Part shown: positions 56,651 through 64,000 of the stretch, one piece after another
Layout: each line of letters opens with the position of its first letter
Numbering within the stretch: position 1 is the stretch's first letter
NCBI GenBank assembly: GCA_027922465.2
Contig: BQMF02000014.1
Coordinates: 248,001-312,000, forward strand
Reading direction: 5' to 3'
DNA length: 64,000 nt
DNA from: Turritopsis dohrnii
Taxonomy: Eukaryota; Cnidaria; Hydrozoa; Anthoathecata; Oceaniidae
The notes under the pieces: model-generated
Database searches by the model: none
What the model was told of the DNA's origin: nothing
What the model saw: the letters and a program-made list of their open reading frames with translations, nothing else
Translations under genes and position numbers: made by a program

Positions 56651-57815
56651 AGTTAGCCAAGCACTAAAACAATGTTATTTTGAATAATTAAAATTTTTAG
56701 ACTTCAATTTTTATCTTCCTCAGCAGTAACTCGGATGGTTTCTTTTTTGATCAAAAATCCTGCGGTCGTTGTAATATTTTCAGCCAATACAATACCTTAA
56801 TTCAGTAGCGTTCGTCAGGGTCTTCTTCGCCGCTATCCGTATGTCGAAAAGGCAAGAGACCTTGGGTTCGGGGTTGAATGAGGTACAGTACAAAATGGAC
56901 ATAAAGAATTTTCAAAATGATATGTATATACAATAAAATATCCCGAATAAAATTTGACCAGCTTTAATTTGAAATGACGTCACAGATGACGTCATTTATT
57001 TACACGGTATCAATGAAAGTAAGCAATTTATGATAAAGATTCTAATACTTGTTTTATCTATTTTGCGGCTTTTTCCATTGGTAAAAAATAATAATCATAG
57101 AATAATTGATCACATGGGTAGCCAGTTTGTTATTCAATCTCTGTCTATTCTGCTTTACACCTTCGCAGCTAAAACAATGATATTTTGATAAGTTATATAT
57201 ATCCGCACCTGTTTTTGATTTGATAGCTTGAGTGACTAGCCTAATATTTTGCGGAGTATCTAATTATTGCGATTGTTTTTTCCTTCATACGTTAACTAAG
57301 GACGATTTTGAAGCCAATAAATGAAAGTTTCAAACGAGAGAGTTTTCGAATAGGGTAAAACGCCAAATGTATTTTTTTAATAATAACAACATCAAGCCGC
57401 TTGGCTTGAAGACTTCGGGGCATATCAGAATGACACATATCTACTCTCTCAACAATAATAAAACAAAATAAAACTTTGCCGAACTGTCCAATTTTGATCA
57501 AACCTGACGAAATAATGACGAAATAATGACTGCCGAATTCGAAATCAGCACCTTGCGCAAGTCTGCATGAGAATTGGAGAAATTCAATGCAAATTTGGCC
57601 AGAATTGCGAATTTGGCAACGATTTGCACAAGATTGTGCATTAACTTGGAGACTTCACTCCACCACGGGTGTCTTAAAGTCAATAACGAACATTTTCAGC
57701 ATATCCAAATACAGTAGAATCCCGATAACTCATACCAATTCATACCAATGAGTAATATGTTTAAATATCATCTATGAGAGTGCTCGACAAATGGGAGCAT
57801 AACATACATTTAGTT
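56651..57815 (-). repeat. Intergenic with hairpin-ended repeat H3 (57290-57690)
   Basis: On the minus strand a repeat ends with TCAAGCC-AAGC-GGCTTGA (57392-57409) and TGTTGTTATT. Further in, AATTTTGATCAAACCTGACG and GAATTCGAAATCAGCACC resemble the tandem blocks at 27099-27330. No gene is seen in 56651-57290. Confidence 0.5.
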
Positions 57816-58141
57816 CAAAACTTCATTTTATTTTTTGCAGAATTTAAAGTTTCATGCTTACAATCATCAGCTGCATAAAAATAATCTAAACGATGAAAAA
57901 TTACAAACACTACAAGCTTCGGAGATACAATGAAATCTCTAGAGTATAGTTTATGACTTTTGAGCAGAACTGTTAATAATTTGAAATTAGCTAACATAAA
58001 CTTATTCATATGACGGCATTTAGAAATGATTTCTGATCTTTTGTTCAGAAGCTCTGATTGCTTTTGGTAGCTGAAAATTTCGAATTTTTCTTGTAAGCAC
58101 AATCGGCACACTTTGGACATGTCGAACGACGAGCAACGCAA
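57815..58141 (-). pseudogene. Penelope-like element, short GIY-YIG C-terminal fragment
   Basis: Minus-strand VCRLCLQEKFEI and LLNKRSEIISKCRHMNKFML match the C-terminal cysteine segment of the fragment at 53616. Everything N-terminal to it is replaced by the divergently oriented element that begins at 58119. Confidence 0.7.
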
Positions 58142-59755
58142 TTATTACGGATTTAAATCCAAGATGACCCCACCACCCTGTCGTGAACTTGAATCTTTTC
58201 AATCAGAGTTATTTGACTTGTTTGAACACATTGAATTCCGAGACAACTACGACTCGTTCCAACGTAAGTTGAAAAATGACATTTCCTCCATACATAAATC
58301 GGATAAAGTCTATGTTTTTGCAGATAGAATTTCGAACATCTATACAATGTCTCCTGAACAACATCAAAACCTACTACGTGAAAACGTCACGAAAAACTAC
58401 AAGAAAGCACCAGAATCATTCGAGGCAGCCATCAACCACGAAGCAAAGTATATAGCAACACCTTTTAACGTCCATAACCGTGCAGAAGCACTTGCTCAGT
58501 CGCCAGCGTTTATTACACTGAAGGACCACAACGAAAACTTCCACCAAAAACATCCGTGTCGTCTGATAAATCCCTGCAAAAGTGAGCTCGGAGCAATCAG
58601 TAAATATATCTTGGGCCGAGTGAATTCAGAATTGCGTAATCATCTCAAAATTAACCAATGGAAAATCACCGACCAAGTAATCCAGTGGTTCACAGCCATC
58701 GACAATAAAGTTGAATGCACATTCGTCCAGATGGACATAAAAGAGTTTTATCCCGCTATCACGAAACCAATATTAGAAAACGCTTTGAGTTTTCCCTTGC
58801 AACACACAACCGTAACTGAAAAAGAACTCAGAACTATCCTCCACTGTCGTAAATCCCTTCTGTTTTCAAATAACGCAACCTGGAAAAAGAAACAGACTCA
58901 CGATAGTTTCGATGTAATTATAAGAAGTTTCGATGATACCGAAGTGTGTGGCATCTACATTTTAATCGAACTCTCTCAAATCACTGATAAACGCGATATT
59001 GGTGTGTATCGGGATGATGGATTAATGATATTTCGCAATTTGAACGACAGAACAACTGACCTGAAACGCAAGGAAATTATTAAAACCTTCAAAGATATCG
59101 GATTTAACATTGAGATCCATATTAACCTAAAAACGGTAGACTTCCTTGATGTCACTCTCGACCTAGTTTCTGGTACATTCCGACCATACAAAAAACTACC
59201 CAAAAAACATTCTCGACCAACTACCACTTTCTATCAATAAAAGGCTAGCCAAAAATTCTTGAAGCAAAAATGTCTTCGATCAAGCGAAAACTGAATACGT
59301 AGATGCTTTGAAATTGAGTGGATACAAAGACATCAAGCTTAACTACAATAAACACGTACCCACCGCCAAACGCCCATCGAGAATACGTAATATCAATTGG
59401 TTTAACCCCTCTTATAATAAAAACGTTGCAAACAACTTTGGCAAGGCATTTCTCAAGCTCGTCAAAAACACTTTACTAAAGAGAACAATCTCATCAATAT
59501 CTTCAATAAAAATAATATTAAAGTGAGTTGCTCCTGCACCGAAAACGTACGGCATTACCGCCCACAACAAGAAGGTTTCTTTAACCACAAGTAATATCGT
59601 CAAACCATGCAACTGCCGTAACAAAGATAACTGTCCGCTCAAGAATAATTGGAGAATTGCATCGGTAATCTACAAATGTGAAGTCACAGCACCTGCTCAA
59701 CGGCTAAGCATTATGCATTACAAGAACAAAGTCATATTTGAGTTTCACTGTTCTT
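58119..59755 (+). pseudogene. Penelope-like element reverse transcriptase, decayed
   Basis: The long frame to 59240 carries the fingers/palm region: TLKDHNENF, FVQMDIKEFYPAIT (first catalytic Asp), RKSLLFSNNATWKKK, SFDDTEVCGIYI with a small deletion, and the catalytic GVYRDDGLMIF (59000-59030), then LKTVDFLDVTLDL. Beyond the stop the family continues in other frames (ALKLSGYKDIKLNYNKHVP at 59308, FNKNNIKVSCSCTEN near 59510, CNCRNKDNCPLKNN near 59610). The GIY-YIG endonuclease is absent after about 59690. Key RT aspartates survive but frameshifts and the missing nuclease make it inactive. Confidence 0.85.
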
Positions 59756-61781
59756 AATTTTTATTCCAGTCTCTGTTGTACTATTTTCTTCCTACTAGAC
59801 GCACAACCAGCTTCTTCAGATTTTCATTATTCGATTAAATAACGGTATTTTAAACTAGTATGGTTATAGTTTAATTATAATTTCACAATTGAAGGAAAAA
59901 GAATCGGATTGAATTGATTTTATAGTACAATGATTCGAGCCTAAGAAACATTGTATTGCAGTAGAAACATAAAAATTCGAAAGCGAAAAAATAACATCTT
60001 CGAAGCTTGTTTTGCCCTTCCTTTATCTAAATTATGGTGGCTGTATACAAATTTAAATTTTAACTTTATATATGGAAGTAATTTACTGGACAAGACCTAA
60101 TTTCCATGGAAATTAAGATCTTGAAGTTCTTATTTACCGAAGTCTAAACCTCCAACTACACCAGTTTAATGACAAGTGCATATGGAAAATTCGATTACAT
60201 TAAACATTCGCATTTTTATCAAAAACTCATTAAACTATTGATACTCTGTTTGATGAAAATGCTTGATTAATTTACGCCCGCCTAAATACAGTGTTCTTTT
60301 TCTTACAAAAAAAATTCTTTTTTTCTTACAAAAGACAAATTATTAGACCGATCAATTTCATTCATTTCTTCGTAACACATCTCACGATTCCAACGAAACA
60401 AAAATTTTTCACCTAAGCCTCCGTTCTCCTTAATAAGTGTCAAGACAAAACTTAATAACTAAGTAAACTGAACTATTGAACTACATTTTCGTAATGCTGT
60501 CACCAAAGTAATTCTAATAATTTTGATAATTATGCAGAATTGATAGATTGAGAAATGGATAAAATCAAACAACAGATTTCGAGATCTGCTATGAGGAACA
60601 ATAGGCTTCCATATATGGCTTTGAGTTTACTTCGTGTATCAAGTGAACAAACTCGTTATTTCATCGAGGTATTTATTTATCCAATTATTTTTAAAAGGTA
60701 ATTATAAATGGATGTTCGATACATTGCACCTATCTTTAGCTGTGAATGTAAATTTAATCTTAGCAACCAAATTTATAATAGCTTTCTAATTCTTAATTGC
60801 TTACCCTTTTGTGACGTTTAAATACAAGTTCTTTACGTTAATATAAGCAATCGGAATAAAAAACATTGGTCGATGGATTGCTTATTTTAAAATGTATATC
60901 ACAATACTTTAAACTGATGAATTGCGCTTAGGTGAGTAACCATACTATGTCAGTTTTAAATCCTTACTGACTTCGACGGTGTAGACACTTGTTGACGGTC
61001 ATAACTGGTGTCGTTTGCAAATTTTTAAAAGCTCTAGTCTTTACTTGAACATTATATAACTTAAAGAGTCAGTTGATAACAGAAATTGAAACTTTCACCA
61101 TTGTTGTTAAATAGTCAGATTAACATCAACGATGAGTCAGTTACACGAAAAACTTATGAGACTTTTTTTAACGATTTCAACTTAACATTTACAACGAGAA
61201 TGTGGGCGCATAACTTTCAAGAAGCATATCTTATGCTTGTCGTGCTTGTTGTAATCATTTATTTCAGGAGTGATAAGTCATTAAATTTTGTGATAATTGA
61301 CTTTTAAAAATTTTAACGATCGGTTTCGTATTTTCTTTCTTCGATTATTTTTTATCCTTTTCCTTTTCATGAAGGGAAAATACGGCATTGAAAAGATTTT
61401 TTTAGGAGATTTCTTCTCATACAAGATTTGTTATATTTCGAAAAAAACAACTTTACCAAAAAAATGAGATACATTTTCTGGTTCCAATCGTTTTGAGACA
61501 CACTGTATAAGCTATTCTTGCATCACAAGAAATCATTACTTTGCACGCTTATTTCCACTGTCAATTTGAAGTATTTAATGGCTTTGTTGAAGCAAATTCC
61601 TACGAATAATGTGTATCAAATATAACTTTGTTTAACCAAAACATTTTTTCTATGAATTTGGCTAAGCGTAGAAATGTCTTCTTACCCCATATCCGTTTGA
61701 AATCCAAATACTTGTATGAATTCAATCTCTGTTCTCATTGTAGCTTGGTAACGAATTTGGTTGTGTATATGATTATTGATT
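59756..61781. other. Intergenic upstream of the fucosyltransferase; one candidate exon
   Basis: Apart from the candidate exon at 60555 this stretch is AT-rich without recognisable features. The promoter of the fucosyltransferase must lie here, but I see no clear core element. Confidence 0.4.
60555..60668 (+). CDS. Candidate first exon of an unidentified gene
   Basis: ATG opens 38 codons (MDKIKQQISRSAMRNNRLPY ... EQTRYFIE) ending at GAG|GTATTT in phase 0. It is basic and amphipathic, with no anchor. It cannot be the N-terminus of the fucosyltransferase, whose frame is closed by TGA at 61770. It may be chance. Confidence 0.25.
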
Positions 61782-62936
61782 ATGAAACCTTCTTCAGTGC
61801 GTCGATATCTTTGTTTGCTATCCGGAGTTTGTTTTTCGGCTTTTGTCATAGTTCATCTTTATGTCACCACTAACGAACATATGTCACCAACCACCAACAT
61901 GAACTTTATCGAATACGATACAGAAACTAACTATTCTTATTCTGATAGCAAAGGACCCAAATTGATCGTTTTTGGGACCAAATATTTCAGAAAACCAACT
62001 TGGCCATTTATTGAAAATAATATTTGGAAACAAAGGTGCGCAGTTACGAACTGTGTGTTTACCTCTGACAAGTCATACATGAGTAGAAGTGACGCAATTA
62101 TATTTCATAAGAGTAATTTACCACCCAGGGTTGAACTGGACTCACTTAACCAAACAAGGAAAAGGAACCAAATCTGGATAATCTTTACACGTGAATCGAT
62201 CAGAAACGCCAGCAATCTCAACCACATTAAAGGATACTTTAACTGGTACATGTCATATCAGCGAGACTCGGACGTACGAATTCCGTATGGTAGTTACAGA
62301 CCCCTATCGGCTGATGATAAAAAGCCCGTGGAAAAAAACTATGCAGTCGGCAAAAGAAAACTTATTGCCTGGCTAGTGAGTCACTGTGGTGCCGCAAGGG
62401 ATCGGTTTGTCAAAAAGCTTGAGCGGTATGTGCAGGTGGATGTTGGTGGCAAATGTGGACCAAATTTCAAGAACCAACTAATTTGCCAAAGTCGAGAATG
62501 CATTAAAAGTTTAAGACGATACAAGTTCTACCTAGCAGCTGAAAATAGTTTTTGTAGAGACTACATAACAGAAAAGTACTATGTTCAAGGATTTATCGGC
62601 GATACTGTTCCGATAGTTTTAGGTGGTGCGAACTATTCAGATCCAAACCTAGCTATTCCTAGGTCGTTCATAAATCCATTAGATTTCCGAAGCATTAAAG
62701 AATTTGCAGATTATTTGAAAATGTTAGATGCGAATGATGAGAAATACAATGAGTATTTTCAGTGGAAGCGCAAATATAAGCTCAAGCAACGCTACACAGA
62801 CGAGAAATTTCAGTGCGATATATGTACAAAGTTACATTATGAGTCATATATCCCAGCAAGACAATCTTGGGATCATTTTATGAATGATTGTAGTTACGCT
62901 TATTACGACAGTTGGCTGGATAGAGATGAAAATTGA
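61782..62936 (+). CDS. Alpha-1,3-fucosyltransferase (GT10), single exon
   Basis: This Golgi enzyme transfers fucose from GDP-Fuc to GlcNAc of N- or O-glycans (Lewis-type or core alpha-1,3). The start is ATG 61782, since the frame is closed by TGA at 61770-61772, giving 384 residues. There is a short basic tail (MKPSSVRRYL), an anchor at about residues 9-28, and a short stem. The catalytic domain shows YFNWYMSYQRDSDVRIPYG, KRKLIAWLVSHCGAARDRFV, VDVGGKCG and the donor-site motif YKFYLAAENSFCRDYITEKY, then VPIVLGGANYS. The C-terminal CDIC cysteines fit the family's disulfides. Length is normal, with no introns as in many FUTs. AATAAA overlaps the stop codon. Confidence 0.95.
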   Translation: MKPSSVRRYLCLLSGVCFSAFVIVHLYVTTNEHMSPTTNMNFIEYDTETNYSYSDSKGPKLIVFGTKYFRKPTWPFIENNIWKQRCAVTNCVFTSDKSYMSRSDAIIFHKSNLPPRVELDSLNQTRKRNQIWIIFTRESIRNASNLNHIKGYFNWYMSYQRDSDVRIPYGSYRPLSADDKKPVEKNYAVGKRKLIAWLVSHCGAARDRFVKKLERYVQVDVGGKCGPNFKNQLICQSRECIKSLRRYKFYLAAENSFCRDYITEKYYVQGFIGDTVPIVLGGANYSDPNLAIPRSFINPLDFRSIKEFADYLKMLDANDEKYNEYFQWKRKYKLKQRYTDEKFQCDICTKLHYESYIPARQSWDHFMNDCSYAYYDSWLDRDEN

Positions 62937-62941
62937 ATAAA
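62936..62941 (+). promoter_or_regulatory. Polyadenylation signal overlapping the fucosyltransferase stop codon
   Basis: AATAAA begins at the last base of the TGA (62934-62936). If used, the 3' UTR would be only about 15-30 nt. Confidence 0.5.
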
Positions 62942-63429
62942 ATTTTGAACTTTTAATCAATTTTACTTAATGTCTTCAACTCAACTGTCTAACGATCAAC
63001 ACATATATAATACTTAAAAAAAATTTTCGGATGGTTGATTTGTCCCTGGTGGAATTCCTTGATCGTATGATTGTACGACCTTATCGCATCGTATGACTTC
63101 TTGTATATATTCTGTCACACTTGTATTGATTTCCACTTGAAAATGGCCGTCGTACGGCCGAAACGTTGTTAGAATATAGTTCATAAATTTACAAAGTCTT
63201 ATTATTTCAAATTTACATCATTTAAAAAATATGTTCTAAATGCAAAGCATTTTATCAAGAGGAGTGCAGGACATTACCATTATTAAGTGAAAATGGAAAG
63301 CTTGAAGTAACATTTCTCCCTGTTGAAAAACAGACAGACGGGTTTAACTGTAGCCTACCCCAGTATCATCCTTGATGGAAAATCTCCTACCGATTTTCAA
63401 TTTCTCTTGAACGGGATGAGAGCTCATTA
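62942..63429. other. Intergenic with a hammerhead-like motif
   Basis: Other than the motif at 63130-63170 no gene is seen. The stretch 63240-63420 shows no recognisable element. Confidence 0.4.
63130..63170 (+). ncRNA. Degenerate hammerhead-ribozyme-like motif
   Basis: CTTGAAAA, then the hairpin GGCCGT-CG-TACGGCC is directly followed by GAAACGTTGTT. Stem II plus GAAAC is the arrangement of the type I hammerheads found in terminal repeats of Penelope-like elements. The first core box (CTGATGA) is degraded here, so cleavage is unlikely. Confidence 0.45.
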
Positions 63430-63535
63430 CATTAAATATATAAGTTACTCTCCATAACTGGAACTCTCACGGGGAATCAGAAATCGTTCGAGTTATGGAG
63501 CGGTTCGAGTAATGGAGAGTTGGAAATTTTGCTAA
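63430..63535. mobile_element. Tigger-type terminal region
   Basis: ACTCTCCATAACT...CGGGGAATC and the inverted GTTCGAGTTATGGAGCGGTT...AATGGAGAGTT resemble the GATAACTCGAAC-type ends of the MITE at 56493. The Tigger transposase tail lies 110 bp further on. Confidence 0.5.
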
Positions 63536-63644
63536 GTTTATCCTTTATACATAAGCCCCTTGAAAGAAAACGATGTATTTGAGTAATTATCTACCTTACG
63601 GGGTGAGAAGAAAGTCGTAAACAGTTTATTTCAGTTGACTAAAT

Positions 63645-64000
63645 CTATTCTATAATGAAGAAATCCGTAATTACAGTTTGTTTACTGGTCAAATTGATAT
63701 GATGTTTAATATTTTCATTCAAATCTTTGAGAGACTCCATCATTTCTTTTACAATTTCGGAGAAAAGGCTGAAATCTTCGAGGATACTAACAGCTTATAA
63801 GACTTCTTCTGTCGTTGGTTTAGTAATTTTGCTCTTGTCCTGGTCTTTGTTCTCTGCGTCATCTTCGTCCACGAGAAGTCCGTTTCAGCACTGATATCAG
63901 CGGTTGATGCTCGACTAGAGGAAGTACTGACTTCGATGTCGAAATCGATGAAATCATCTGTTGCGATATCAGGGGCGATGTTGTCAGGAAACTTTTGTTT
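63645..64000 (-). pseudogene. Tigger/pogo transposase C-terminus, cut by the window edge
   Basis: The minus-strand fragments are DFIDFDIEVSTSSSRASTAD, then after a shift VDEDDAENKDQDKSKITKPT, TEEVL, a stop, and SILEDFSLFSEIVKEMMESL followed by KQTVITDFF, ending at TAG (63647-63645). An acidic run, the ITKPTTEEVL box and the final ITDFF are typical of Tigger transposase tails. The DDE catalytic core would lie beyond position 64000. A stop and a frameshift show that this copy is decayed. Confidence 0.68.

Noticed and set aside
61086..61307. 73-codon frame with a hydrophobic segment upstream of the fucosyltransferase
   Set aside because: It starts at TTG with no splice context, and the fucosyltransferase already has its own anchor and an upstream stop.

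Overview
This window is from the nuclear genome of an animal. The DNA is AT-rich and gene-poor. Its coding parts are split by GT-AG introns, and it is packed with eukaryotic transposable elements: Helitron, BEL/Pao, Penelope-like, L2/CR1-type LINE, tyrosine-recombinase retroelement, Tigger/pogo, hAT-type and Tc1-type MITEs, and tRNA-derived SINEs. Five host genes encode glycan-building or glycan-modifying Golgi enzymes of families typical of Metazoa. The repeat mix suggests a marine invertebrate such as a tunicate or cnidarian, but I cannot fix the phylum from sequence alone. Many open frames begin at TTG or CTG, so I chose starts from ATG codons and splice signals.

Layout. 1-2966 holds short interspersed repeats and is probably an intron of the first gene. 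2967-5970 (minus) carries the first two exons of an EXTL3-like heparan/chondroitin GlcNAc-transferase that runs off the left edge. 7208-14080 is a two-fold tandem array of 3.2-3.6 kb units built of LINE 3'-UTR-like modules ending in a GNRA hairpin. 15115-17400 has two SINEs and a complete 482 bp non-autonomous Helitron. 19916-22030 (minus) is a broken Helitron Rep gene. 23483-24430 is a tyrosine recombinase followed by direct and inverted repeats. 25733-27470 is an inverted-repeat element with a MITE nested in one arm. 31370-34200 (minus) is a decayed BEL/Pao element. 36610-37210 is a decayed zinc-binding gene. 38800-39827 (minus) is a LINE 3' end.

The right half holds the other glycan genes: beta-1,4-galactosyltransferase (40756-41738, plus), chondroitin/dermatan-type 4-O-sulfotransferase (44582-45487, minus), a membrane-anchored PC-esterase/TBL-like protein with a hevein-like cysteine module (54310-56132, plus) and alpha-1,3-fucosyltransferase (61782-62936, plus). 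Between them lie a broken OTU protease, a TA-flanked 985 bp element carrying a decayed REIS/HIRAN-like reading frame, a hAT-type MITE, fragments of Penelope-like elements, a hammerhead-like motif and a Tigger transposase tail.

The main biological point is that every host gene I can name is a type II (or presumed type II) Golgi glycan enzyme from a different family: GT64/GT47, GT31-unrelated B4GALT (GT7), Sulfotransfer_2, SGNH/PC-esterase and GT10. Together they could elongate, galactosylate, sulfate, acylate or deacylate, and fucosylate one class of secreted or cell-surface glycan. They sit on both strands and are not an operon. Co-function is inference; linkage is what the sequence shows. 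Several short candidate first exons are also listed at low confidence.
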